Positions 54,328-62,616 of a DNA stretch of 64,000 bases are shown piece after piece. Numbering within the stretch: the stretch's first letter is position 1; every line of letters begins with the position of its first letter. The stretch covers positions 62,001-126,000 of the forward strand of contig NZ_JAGDFV010000005.1 in assembly GCF_017497985.1 (NCBI RefSeq), given 5' to 3'. This DNA is from Meiothermus sp. CFH 77666 (lineage in GTDB: Bacteria > Deinococcota > Deinococci > Deinococcales > Thermaceae). The position numbers and the translations under genes are program-made. Under the pieces are notes generated by a model that saw nothing but the letters and a program-made list of their open reading frames with translations, did not search any database and was not told the origin of the DNA.

Positions 54328-54870
54328 GTGAAGGGCGAGGCGAACCAGAAGCTTTCAACCACCGATTGGGCCGTTCTGGCGGCTTTGCTCGAGCAGCCCT
54401 CGCACGGGTTTCGCATTGCGGCGTTATTTGCCCCGGAGGGCGAACTGGGGGAAATCTGGCGCATCCAGCGCACCCAGGTGTATCGGGCGTTGGAGCACCT
54501 GGAAGCAGGGGGGCTGGTTGAGGCGGTACGACAGGAAGAAGGCGATGCCGGGCCGCCCCGAACCCTTTTTGCGGCCACCTCCAGCGGTCAGACATCGGCG
54601 CTCCGGTGGCTGCATACCCCTGTGACCCAATTGCGCTACGGACGCTCCGATCTGCGGCTCAAAATTGCTTTTTTGATGCGCCTGGGATACGACCTGACGC
54701 CTCTGCTCGAGGCCCAAAAGGGGGTTTTTTCAGAGATTCTCGATAACCTGCAACCCCAGCGAGCCGAGGGAATTCACCTGGTGTCGGTTTTATGGCGTAT
54801 GGAGATGGCCAAAGCTGGCCTGCGATTTATTGAGCAGCTTCAGGCCCGGAATGTGGCCTTGTCCAAATAA
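54328..54870 (+). CDS. PadR-family transcriptional regulator
   Basis: 180 aa. The winged-helix PadR N-terminus (AALLEQPSHGFRIAALF, RTQVYRALEHLEAGGLVEAV, GPPRTLFAATSSGQ) is followed by a C-terminal helical dimerisation domain. GTG start; TAGGCT (54315-54320) lies 7 nt before it. It stands directly upstream of modA on the same strand, with a palindrome on the modA promoter in between, so it probably regulates molybdate uptake. Confidence 0.87.
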   Translation: MKGEANQKLSTTDWAVLAALLEQPSHGFRIAALFAPEGELGEIWRIQRTQVYRALEHLEAGGLVEAVRQEEGDAGPPRTLFAATSSGQTSALRWLHTPVTQLRYGRSDLRLKIAFLMRLGYDLTPLLEAQKGVFSEILDNLQPQRAEGIHLVSVLWRMEMAKAGLRFIEQLQARNVALSK

Positions 54871-54903
54871 GTTCTGTCTCCTATAGTTACACTGTAACTA
54901 TAG
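54859..54903 (+). promoter_or_regulatory. modA promoter with overlapping palindromic operator
   Basis: TTGTCC (54859-54864), 17-bp spacer, TATAGT (54882-54887). A perfect inverted repeat, CTATAGTTACA-C-TGTAACTATAG (54881-54903), covers the -10 box and start region, so a bound protein would block transcription. GGAGGAGG follows immediately as the modA SD. Confidence 0.8.
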
Positions 54904-54917
54904 GGAGGAGGCAGATA

Positions 54918-55772
54918 GTGATTCGTTTTCTGAGTCTGTGCTTGCTGCTAATGGGGCTGGGTCTGGCCCAGAGCAACACCATCCGGGTGGTGGCTGCGGC
55001 AGATTTGCAATACGCCCTGGCTGAAATTGCCCAGGAGTTTGAGCGTCGGAACCCAGGGACCAGGGTTGAAATTACCTTTGGCTCCACGGGGAAGCTGTAC
55101 ACCCAGCTCATGCAGGGCTTGCCCGCAGATATCTATTTTTCCGCCGACGAGGTTTTTCCAGCACTGCTCGAACAGGCCGGGCGCACTGTGCCCGGAACTG
55201 TGAAACTCTATGCGGTGGGCCGGATGGTGATCTGGGCCTCCAACAGCCTGGTACAGCAAGGGCTTGACCCCCGCAAACTGGGGCCGCGGATTTTGCTTGA
55301 CCCCAGAATTACCAAGGTTGCCATTGCAAACCCGGTTCATGCCCCCTATGGACGGGCGGGTGTGACGCTCTTGGAGCGCTTCGGGATGCTGCGCCAGACC
55401 CGCTCAGCTAAATGGGAGGACATGACCGCCGGCATCCCGGCCTACTACGACGTTGCGGCTCTGCGGCGGGGCAAGCCCGGTTTTGAGTTCGTGTACGGTG
55501 AGAATATCTCCCAGACAGCGCAACTGGCCCTCACCAGCACCAATATCGGTCTGATAGCTCTCTCCATTGCCAGAAGCGAAACCATGGAGCGGGCCGGGGT
55601 GTTCTGGCTCTCGCCTTTGAGCAGTCATATGCGTCTTAACCAGACCTACGTGATTTTGCGTGGGCAGGATCGCCCGCCGGTGCGGCGTTTCTACGACTAC
55701 ATCGCCACGCCTGAAGCCCACCGGGTGTTGCGCAAGTATGGGTTCTTACTACCGGGGGAGAAGCTGGAGTAA
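54918..55772 (+). CDS. modA: Molybdate/tungstate ABC transporter substrate-binding protein ModA
   Basis: 284 aa, GTG start with GGAGGAGG upstream. Signal peptide to GLAQS, then VVAAADLQYALAEIAQEFER and FGSTGKLYTQL, the ModA oxyanion-site regions; later ANPVHAPYGRAG. Periplasmic molybdate capture. The longer tail may reflect a ModA/WtpA-related variant. Confidence 0.93.
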   Translation: MIRFLSLCLLLMGLGLAQSNTIRVVAAADLQYALAEIAQEFERRNPGTRVEITFGSTGKLYTQLMQGLPADIYFSADEVFPALLEQAGRTVPGTVKLYAVGRMVIWASNSLVQQGLDPRKLGPRILLDPRITKVAIANPVHAPYGRAGVTLLERFGMLRQTRSAKWEDMTAGIPAYYDVAALRRGKPGFEFVYGENISQTAQLALTSTNIGLIALSIARSETMERAGVFWLSPLSSHMRLNQTYVILRGQDRPPVRRFYDYIATPEAHRVLRKYGFLLPGEKLE

Positions 55773-56452
55773 TGGACGACCCGGTTTTCTGGCGAACCAT
55801 GCGCCTGACCCTCGAGGTCAGCCTGGTCACCACGGCAATTCTGCTTTTGCTGGGTGTGCCGCTGGGCTGGGTGCTGGCCCACAAGCGCTTCCCTGGCAAG
55901 CGGGTGCTGGAATCCGTTGTGCTACTGCCCCTTACCCTGCCTCCGACCGTGCTGGGGTTTTACCTGCTCCTGCTGCTGGGGCAGAACGGCCCTATTGCCC
56001 AGACCTTTGGCTTCACCTGGGCTTTTCGCTTCGAGGGGTTGGTGGTGGGGTCGGTTTTGTTTAGCCTGCCCTTTGCCCTCAACGGTTACCGGGAAGCCTT
56101 TCGCAGCCTGGATCTGGATCTGGTTCAGACCGCCCGTACCCTGGGGGCGGGGTGGTGGCGGGTCTGGCTCGAGGTGATTCTGCCCATCACCTGGCCGGGA
56201 ATCTTGTCGGGCTCCATCCTGGCTTTTGCCCACACCCTGGGCGAGTTTGGGGTGGTTTTGATGGTGGGGGGCAGTATTCCCGGCAAAACCCAGATGGTCA
56301 GCATCTACATCTACGACCAGGTACAGGCCCTTCAGTTTGGCCGGGCAGCGGAGGCTTCGGGCGTTTTGTTGCTGGTTAGCTTTGCCCTTGTGTACCTAGT
56401 GCGAACCCTGGAGGATGTGTGGAGATCGCGTATGCCCTCGAGCACCCGGTAA
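55772..56452 (+). CDS. modB: Molybdate ABC transporter permease ModB
   Basis: 226 aa with about five to six helices; EAA loop TARTLGAGWWRVWLEVILPI and AHTLGEFGVVLMVGGSIPGKT are ModB signatures. Starts at the last base of modA (TAATG overlap). Confidence 0.95.
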   Translation: MDDPVFWRTMRLTLEVSLVTTAILLLLGVPLGWVLAHKRFPGKRVLESVVLLPLTLPPTVLGFYLLLLLGQNGPIAQTFGFTWAFRFEGLVVGSVLFSLPFALNGYREAFRSLDLDLVQTARTLGAGWWRVWLEVILPITWPGILSGSILAFAHTLGEFGVVLMVGGSIPGKTQMVSIYIYDQVQALQFGRAAEASGVLLLVSFALVYLVRTLEDVWRSRMPSSTR

Positions 56453-57447
56453 AGCTGAAGCTCAACCTACACGTGCAGGGATTTACAGTTCTGCTGGGCG
56501 AGAGCGGGGTGGGCAAGACCAGCCTGCTCAAAGCCCTGGCGGGCTTGAACCCGGCAAGCGGCCAGCCCTTTGCGGGGTTGCGAGCCGAAGAGCGCCCGGT
56601 GGGATACCTACCCCAGCACTTTGCACTATTCCCGCACCTGCGAGCCTGGCAAAACGTGGCCTTTCCACTGGCCCATCTACCCGGCGAAGCGCGCAAACGC
56701 AAGGCCCTGGAGTATCTGGAACAGATGGGCATTGCCGAACTGGCCGAGCGCTACCCAAAGCAGATGTCCGGTGGACAGCAGCAGCGGGTGGCGCTGGCCA
56801 GAGCGCTGGCCCGCGAACCCCAGATTTTGCTGCTCGATGAGCCCACCAGTGCCCTGGATATGGCCACCCGCGAGGAGGTGTTTGGGGGGGTGCTGGAACA
56901 GCTAAAAGCCCTCAAAATACCTACCCTGGCAGCAACCCACGACCAATGGCTGGCCCAGCGCGCTAACTGGGTGGCGGTGTTGACCAAAGCAGGACTGGCC
57001 CAACAAGGCACCTCTGAAGAGGTATTTGCCCGCCCCGCCACCCTCGAGGTAGCCCGGCTGGTGGGTTTTCGCAACCTATGGGACGGCATGGTGGTCGAGG
57101 CAAGTGGACAGTGGGTACAGGTGCAAACGCAGGTCGGCCTGCTAACGGCACCCCGACCCGACTGGGCAAAGGTGGGAGAGCGGGTCTGGCTGGGGATTCG
57201 CTCCGAGGAGGTCTTTACCCTGGAGGGCCCGCTGAACCTGGTAAGGGGTGAGGTACAACACTTGCGCTCGCAGGGTCTGCGCGTTCGCGGCTTGCTAAAG
57301 GTGGGCGAAATTGCTCTGGACTTTGTTACGCCCCGCTACAAGCAGGGCCAGCTAGGCCTGGCCGAAGGCCAGCGGCTCGAGGTTGCCCTCGAGCCCCGGT
57401 ACCTGCACCTGATTCGGTCTGGTTATACCAAATCTGCTCAGAAGTGA
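56419..57447 (+). CDS. modC: Molybdate ABC transporter ATP-binding protein ModC
   Basis: 342 aa from a GTG that lies 34 bp inside modB. Walker A GESGVGKTS, signature MSGGQQQRVALARAL, Walker B LLLDEPTSALD, and a C-terminal TOBE-like domain for oxyanion sensing. With modAB it forms one transcription unit. Confidence 0.94.
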   Translation: MEIAYALEHPVKLKLNLHVQGFTVLLGESGVGKTSLLKALAGLNPASGQPFAGLRAEERPVGYLPQHFALFPHLRAWQNVAFPLAHLPGEARKRKALEYLEQMGIAELAERYPKQMSGGQQQRVALARALAREPQILLLDEPTSALDMATREEVFGGVLEQLKALKIPTLAATHDQWLAQRANWVAVLTKAGLAQQGTSEEVFARPATLEVARLVGFRNLWDGMVVEASGQWVQVQTQVGLLTAPRPDWAKVGERVWLGIRSEEVFTLEGPLNLVRGEVQHLRSQGLRVRGLLKVGEIALDFVTPRYKQGQLGLAEGQRLEVALEPRYLHLIRSGYTKSAQK

Positions 57448-57474
57448 CCCAAAAGCGATATACAAGTCCCTCGG

Positions 57475-57508
57475 ACGCGCCCCCTGGCGCGGCAAGTGAG
57501 GGGCGCGT
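57475..57508. terminator. Hairpin between convergent modC and tatA
   Basis: Perfect 9-bp arms ACGCGCCCC / GGGGCGCGT with a 16-nt loop, located between converging genes; T-tract short (TTTAG). Possible bidirectional terminator. Confidence 0.5.
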
Positions 57509-57536
57509 TTAGCGCCGCTCACGCGCAGAGCTGGTA

Positions 57537-57716
57537 TTAGGACTGCTTTTGTTCGGGCTTGCTTTCCTCGGGCTTCTTTTCTTCCTCACTCAGACCTTTG
57601 CGAAACTCCCTGGCCGATTGGCCGAGTCCTCGAGCCAACTCCGGTAGCTTGCGGGCGCCAAACAGCAAGACCACAATCAACAGGATGATGATGAGCTCAG
57701 TAGGGCCGATAGGCAT
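57537..57716 (-). CDS. tatA: Sec-independent (Tat) translocase subunit TatA
   Basis: 59 aa from the ATG at 57716, chosen because AAGGAGG precedes it. One N-terminal helix ([20 protein letters not shown]), the hinge [15 protein letters not shown], and an amphipathic helix then an acidic/basic tail. Typical TatA. tatC is not in the window. Confidence 0.95.
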   Translation of the reverse strand: MPIGPTELIIILLIVVLLFGARKLPELARGLGQSAREFRKGLSEEEKKPEESKPEQKQS

Positions 57717-57930
57717 ACGCTTCCTCCTTACCGCCAGTATACGCCGACTGGCATTAGTCCAAATGTATACCCAGGCCGTAACAGGAATGTGAAAAGGGTG
57801 CAGGGTTGCTCGAGGGCCTGGTGGGTGTTTGATGGAAGCGCACGAGCAAATGGCCTTCAGCGGCAACCAGTTCGCTTCCATCGCAAAAAAAGTCTTCGTA
57901 AAAGGCACGTTGCCTACTCCGTTTTCCCCC

Positions 57931-59013
57931 TCACACTTCCCGATACCGATCCCGGTGAATTAATAAGGCCAGGCCCAACCCCAGATACACCATTACCAGG
58001 CTGCTGCCCCCCTTCGAAACCAGCGGCAACGTCAGTCCGGTCACCGGGGCCAGTCCTAAGGTGACCCCAATGTTGACCACCACCTGAAAAGCCAGCATCG
58101 AGAGCACCCCGGCAATCACCAGCCGATCCTCCATTCGCACACATTCCAAAATCATTCGGCCCAGGCGGAAGAAAAGCAGGGCGTACAGCAGCATCAGACT
58201 CAAAGCCCCGACAAAACCCCATTCCTCGGCCAGCACTGCATAAATAAAGTCGGTCTGGCGCTCGGGTACGAAGCCTAGCTGGGTCTGGGTGCCGGCCCCA
58301 AAGCCCTTGCCCATCAACCCCCCAGAACCGATGGCAATGGTGGACTGGATTTGCTGAAAACCCTTACCGCGGGGGTCTTTGGACAGATCGAACAAAATTT
58401 CGACCCGGTCGCGCTGGTACTGGTTGAGGTTGGGCCATATGACCGTGGGAACCAGTATTGCCACAGCTACCAGCCCCAGGACGATGTGACTTGTGGGCAT
58501 CCCGCGCACAAATAGAATGCCCAGAAACCCTGCAATGAGCACCAGCGTGCCTCCAAGGTCGGGCTGGATGAACACCAACCCCAGGATGGGCGCTGCCAGC
58601 AAAATCGGCAAAATGTAATCCAGTGGACGTTCCAGGGGGCGGGCCGCCAGTATCCGGGCCAGCACCAGGATGAGTCCGATTTTGGCAATCTCGAGGGGTT
58701 GAAAACTCACCGGCCCCAGGTCGAACCAGGCCTTGGCGCCATTGATCTCACGCCCTACCAGCAAGACCAGCACCAGCATCGCTACCGAAACCGCATAGAG
58801 TGGGAAGGCCCAGGAGAGCACCTGGCGGCGCGAGAACATCTGTACCAGGAGTCCCACAGACAGTGCAACCGGAAACGCAACGAGTTGCTGGAGCCAGACC
58901 CCACGGCTGGGGGCCGCGCTGTAAAGCGTGACCAGCCCCACCAGATTAATAAGCAAAACCAGGCTAATCAGCACCCAATCGTAGGCAAATACCGGAACCC
59001 TGCGTAATGTCAT
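57931..59013 (-). CDS. rodA: SEDS peptidoglycan polymerase RodA
   Basis: 360 aa with about ten helices. [51 protein letters not shown] and [14 protein letters not shown] are RodA-type SEDS motifs. It makes the side-wall glycan of a rod-shaped cell. The dcw paralogue is ftsW. A 214-bp gap to tatA (57717-57930) contains no gene I can support. Confidence 0.96.
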   Translation of the reverse strand: MTLRRVPVFAYDWVLISLVLLINLVGLVTLYSAAPSRGVWLQQLVAFPVALSVGLLVQMFSRRQVLSWAFPLYAVSVAMLVLVLLVGREINGAKAWFDLGPVSFQPLEIAKIGLILVLARILAARPLERPLDYILPILLAAPILGLVFIQPDLGGTLVLIAGFLGILFVRGMPTSHIVLGLVAVAILVPTVIWPNLNQYQRDRVEILFDLSKDPRGKGFQQIQSTIAIGSGGLMGKGFGAGTQTQLGFVPERQTDFIYAVLAEEWGFVGALSLMLLYALLFFRLGRMILECVRMEDRLVIAGVLSMLAFQVVVNIGVTLGLAPVTGLTLPLVSKGGSSLVMVYLGLGLALLIHRDRYREV

Positions 59014-59143
59014 CCCCTCAGTCTATCCAGATGCGGTGAGATTTGTCAGTTCGGGTGGTGTTACTACAAACGTATCCGAATTCTTCGAACTCGAGGGCGA
59101 GCGATGCTAAACTTGGGGCTGGAATAGAGGAGGACGAAAAACC

Positions 59144-59248
59144 ATGGACGAAATCATTACCATTGGTGCGGCTGTGATTATCGGCTTGTTGCTGGTTATG
59201 TTCATTTTTTTTGTCAAAGATAAGGGTTTGCCCAACAAAGACCACTAG
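59144..59248 (+). CDS. 34-aa single-helix membrane protein
   Basis: MDEIITIGAAVIIGLLLVMF, then IFFVKDKGLPNKDH. One clear membrane helix (about 6-24) with a short positively charged tail. GAGGAGG lies about 9 nt upstream of the ATG. It stands free between rodA and a thiolase. Small subunits of respiratory oxidases look like this, but there is no oxidase next to it, so no function is assigned. Confidence 0.65.
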   Translation: MDEIITIGAAVIIGLLLVMFIFFVKDKGLPNKDH

Positions 59249-59476
59249 TTTGTCAAACCCAGACGAACTTCTGGCCTCAGACATACTGGACTCGAGTGGT
59301 TATCGAAACTGCGGGGGTTTTTTCAAAATAAACCTATACCGCGGTCAGAGAATGAACGCTGGCTTGCCCTGATGAGAGACCTGTGTAGCATATCTTCGTA
59401 CCCTGCGTTGCGCAAATAATCTCACGTATTTACGCCGGTAGTTACAATTAGCGTAATATATCGCCAGGAGGCAGTT

Positions 59477-60670
59477 ATGCGTGAGGTGTTTGTAGTCTCG
59501 GCAGTACGTACCCCCATCGGGCGTTTTGGCGGGGCGCTTAAGGACTTTTCACCCATTGATCTGGGGGCGCACGTGATGAAGGCGGCCCTCGAGCGAGTGG
59601 GTTTGAGTGGCGCCGACCTGGATTTGTTCGTGTTTGGGCAGGTCTTGCGAGCCGGGCATGGGCAGTTGCCGCCCCGGCAGGCAGCTTTCAAAGCTGGAAT
59701 CCCCAATACGGTGGATGGCTACGCGGTGGACATGGTGTGTGCCTCGGGGATGCAGGCCGTGGCCAATGGGGCGCTGGCGATCAAGAACGGCGATGCCGAG
59801 GTAGTGCTGGCGGGCGGTATGGAGTCCATGACCCAGACCGGGTTTTACCTCTCGAGCCGGGCCCGCTGGGGCTACAAGTACCTGGCCGGTGCGCCCGAGC
59901 AACTGCAGGATATTCTTCAACGCGATGGACTTTCTGACCCCTTCACCGGCGAGGCCATGGGCGACCAGACCGAGCGCCTGGCTGCCGAGTTCGGCGTGAG
60001 CCGCGCTGAGCTGGATGAGGTGGCGATGCATTCTCATCTCAGGGCGGCCAGGGCCCAGGAGGCCTGCCATTTCAGCAAGGAAATTGTGCCCCTCGAGGTC
60101 AAGACCCGCAAAGGGGTGGAGAAGGTCGAAAAGGACGAAGGCGTGCGGCCCGAGACCACCCTGGAATCGCTGGCGGCCCTGCGCCCGGCCTTTAAGAAAG
60201 ACGGGGTACTTACCGCGGGCAACGCCTCGCAAATCTCCGATGGGGCAGCAGCCCTGGTTCTGGCCAGCCCCGAAGCAGTGCAGAAGCACGGCCTGAAGCC
60301 CATTGCCCGGATTCTAGGCAATAGCTGGGCCGCCGGTGAACCCTGGCGCTTCCCAGAGGCCCCGATTCCCGCAGTGCGTAAGCTGCTGGATAAGCATCGG
60401 CTGAGTGTTACCGATTTTCACTTGTTTGAAAACAACGAAGCCTTTGCCCTCAACAATCTTTTGTTCAGCCGCTTGCTGGGTGTGCCCATGGACAGCCTGA
60501 ACGTGCATGGTGGAGCCATTGCCCTGGGTCATCCCATTGGGGCCTCGGGCGCCCGTATCCTTACCACCCTGATTCATGCCCTGCACACCCACGGCAAGGA
60601 GCGCGGTCTGGCTGCCATCTGCCACGGCACCGGCGGGTCTACCGCCATGGCTATAGAGGCTGTTGATTAA
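59477..60670 (+). CDS. Thiolase (acetyl-CoA C-acetyltransferase type)
   Basis: 397 aa. Condenses or cleaves acyl-CoA. Active-site Cys in DMVCASGMQAV near 90, His in HGGAIALGHPIGASGARI near 352, and a second Cys in CHGTGGSTA near 384, where the common version is CxGGG. AGGAGG precedes the ATG. No other fatty-acid genes adjoin. Confidence 0.95.
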   Translation: MREVFVVSAVRTPIGRFGGALKDFSPIDLGAHVMKAALERVGLSGADLDLFVFGQVLRAGHGQLPPRQAAFKAGIPNTVDGYAVDMVCASGMQAVANGALAIKNGDAEVVLAGGMESMTQTGFYLSSRARWGYKYLAGAPEQLQDILQRDGLSDPFTGEAMGDQTERLAAEFGVSRAELDEVAMHSHLRAARAQEACHFSKEIVPLEVKTRKGVEKVEKDEGVRPETTLESLAALRPAFKKDGVLTAGNASQISDGAAALVLASPEAVQKHGLKPIARILGNSWAAGEPWRFPEAPIPAVRKLLDKHRLSVTDFHLFENNEAFALNNLLFSRLLGVPMDSLNVHGGAIALGHPIGASGARILTTLIHALHTHGKERGLAAICHGTGGSTAMAIEAVD

Positions 60671-60835
60671 GAGGTTGTGTGGGCCTTTTCCAGACTGTGG
60701 GTCTGCATGTGAAGGTTGGGTGTCCGACCTGGGAAAAAACTTCCCTCAAAATGCAGCTGGGCTGGTGCAATAGGGTGGCGCTGACCATTTGTTGGATACT
60801 GGTGTGTAAACTGCAGGAGAAGCCAGGAGGACACT

Positions 60836-61174
60836 ATGCAGGAGAATTCTGAAAGCAAGACCTGGGTCGAGGAAATTCAGGTGCAGGGTAGCGAGCTGGT
60901 AAGTAAAGTACAGGAGCTGCTGCGCGACGCTACCGCCACACGGGTTACCATTTGCAAGCCCAACGGCGAGGAGCTAATTTCCCTGCCGCTTACGGTGGGC
61001 GTGCTGGTAGGGGGGTTGCTTACCCTGGCGGCCCCGCGCCTGGCGGCCATTGGGGCCATTGGGGGGCTGATTGCCCAGTTCAAGCTCAAGGTAGAGCGCC
61101 GCAGCGACGGACAGTTAGAAGTGCGAACCCTCGAGGAAGAATCCAAGACCGACTTCCCCGACCAGCCCGCTTGA
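60836..61174 (+). CDS. DUF4342 domain protein
   Basis: 112 aa. A helical N-terminus (ESKTWVEEIQVQGSELVSKV) is followed by RVTICKPNGEELISLPLTVG and a hydrophobic stretch (VGGLLTLAAPRLAAIGAIGG), typical of DUF4342. AGGAGG lies upstream. Probably membrane-associated; unknown role. Confidence 0.85.
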   Translation: MQENSESKTWVEEIQVQGSELVSKVQELLRDATATRVTICKPNGEELISLPLTVGVLVGGLLTLAAPRLAAIGAIGGLIAQFKLKVERRSDGQLEVRTLEEESKTDFPDQPA

Positions 61175-61257
61175 GTTTCGAGTTTCCCGGCGGCCATTGT
61201 CCAGAACAAAGATCCTTAGGCCCGGATGGCTCGATATTTGTGAAGAGCGCTCTAAGG
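61174..61257 (+). repeat. Dispersed repeat family B, copy 3
   Basis: TTTCGAGTTTCCCGGCGGCC followed by CCCGGATGGCTCGATATTTG and TGAAGAGCGCTCTAAGG, in the same orientation as the copies at 8250 and 40485. It fills the gap between the DUF4342 and DUF503 genes and begins at the DUF4342 stop codon. Confidence 0.75.
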
Positions 61258-61260
61258 CAT

Positions 61261-61587
61261 TCAGGAAATCTGCCGAGGTAAAAGCTCGTCCAGGCTTACT
61301 TCCTCAATGCTCCAGTTAGCCTCCACCACCTCGTAATCGGCCTGGGCCGCGATGAAGTCGGCAGCCTCGCGCAGAATGGTCTCGACCCAGACCCCGTCGT
61401 AGCCGATCAGGCTGAAACCCACCACCTCCCAGTCGTGGTCGTCCTGTCCGGCCAGCCGCGCCGCCGAAACCGGGAAGCGCGAGCGCAAACGCTCAATGGT
61501 CGGCTTGACCAGGGCCCGTTTTTCCTTGAGGCTTTTTACCCAGGGCATCTCGAGGCGTGCAGTATAGAGGCCCAGGTAGGCTTTCAT
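61261..61587 (-). CDS. DUF503 (YlxP-like) family protein
   Basis: 108 aa from the ATG at 61587; an in-frame ATG at 61605 is possible. LEMPWVKSLKEKRALVKPTI is the DUF503 motif. CACAAT lies 6 nt before the ATG, so it may be leaderless. In many bacteria it is near rimP/rbfA, but here it is separate. Confidence 0.9.
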   Translation of the reverse strand: MKAYLGLYTARLEMPWVKSLKEKRALVKPTIERLRSRFPVSAARLAGQDDHDWEVVGFSLIGYDGVWVETILREAADFIAAQADYEVVEANWSIEEVSLDELLPRQIS

Positions 61588-61800
61588 ACCTAGATTGTGC
61601 CACATCCTGTCATGGACATCCGATCAACTTCACAGTATCTGGTACTGCACCAACTTTTGTCGTATCCACAACTTTCAGGGAGACCCAAAGTGGGCGTGGG
61701 TGGTCGGGCAAAGGTTGCGGTTCTCAAACGCCTGTCCCCTAACCCCTGTCCCCCACACGACTGTTCCCATGATATGCATAGTGTTCAGGCAAAGATGGCA

Positions 61801-62616
61801 TTACTCGGGGGAAGGAGTGCTCACCTCGAGCCGTTCCTGTCCGCTATACACATTGAACGAGCCGCGCAAAAAACCGATCAGGGTTAGGTTGAACTCCCTG
61901 GCCAGCTCCACAGCGAGGCTGCTGGGGGCCGAAATGGCCGCCAGAATGGGGACGCCTGCCGCCAGGGTTTTCTGGGCCAGCTCGTAGCTGGCCCGCCCGC
62001 TGACCAGGACGATGTGCTCGGAGAGGGGCAGCCGGTTTTCCAGCAAGGCCCAGCCTAAAAGCTTGTCCAGGGCGTTATGGCGGCCCACATCTTCGCGCAC
62101 GGCCAGTAGCTTTCCGCATTTGTCGAACAGCGCTGCTGCGTGCAGCCCCCCGGTTTGCTGAAAGAGCGCCTGCTGCTGGCTCAGTAGCCTGGGCAACTCG
62201 ACTATGATCTGGCTCGAGACCCGAAAGCCCGGCTCCAGGGGCTCGCAGCGCAAGCGCAGGTTTTCCAACCCCGCCCTGCCGCAGACCCCGCAGGCCGAGG
62301 TGGTGTAAAAGTGGCGCTCGAGGGGGGCCAGGTTCGGTAGCGTTGCCGACCCTAGCTCGACGTTCACAATGTTGTACTGCTGGGGTTCGCCCGGGTCGGT
62401 GCAGTAGGCCATGCGGCGGATTTGGCTGCGGCTGGCAATCACCCCCTCAGCAAACAGGAATCCGGCGGCCAGTTCAAAGTCGTGACCCGGCGTTCGCATG
62501 GTTACGGCCAGGATGCGCCTTTCACCCGTGCCCGACTGCAAGCGGATTTCCAGCGGCTCCTCGGTGACGAGGTGGTCGGGCCTGGCATGGGCCCGTCCGC
62601 CCTCAATCCGCAGCAT
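61801..62616 (-). CDS. fdhD: Formate dehydrogenase accessory sulfurtransferase FdhD
   Basis: 271 aa from the ATG at 62616, 14 bp inside the upstream gene; an ATG at 62666 would add 17 residues. The sulfur-carrying Cys pair is in TTSACGVCGRAG, with HLVTEEPLEIRL, FELAAGFLFAEGVI and GRHNALDKLLGWAL. It delivers sulfur to the Mo cofactor for formate dehydrogenases. Partner gene is directly upstream. Confidence 0.95.
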   Translation of the reverse strand: MLRIEGGRAHARPDHLVTEEPLEIRLQSGTGERRILAVTMRTPGHDFELAAGFLFAEGVIASRSQIRRMAYCTDPGEPQQYNIVNVELGSATLPNLAPLERHFYTTSACGVCGRAGLENLRLRCEPLEPGFRVSSQIIVELPRLLSQQQALFQQTGGLHAAALFDKCGKLLAVREDVGRHNALDKLLGWALLENRLPLSEHIVLVSGRASYELAQKTLAAGVPILAAISAPSSLAVELAREFNLTLIGFLRGSFNVYSGQERLEVSTPSPE

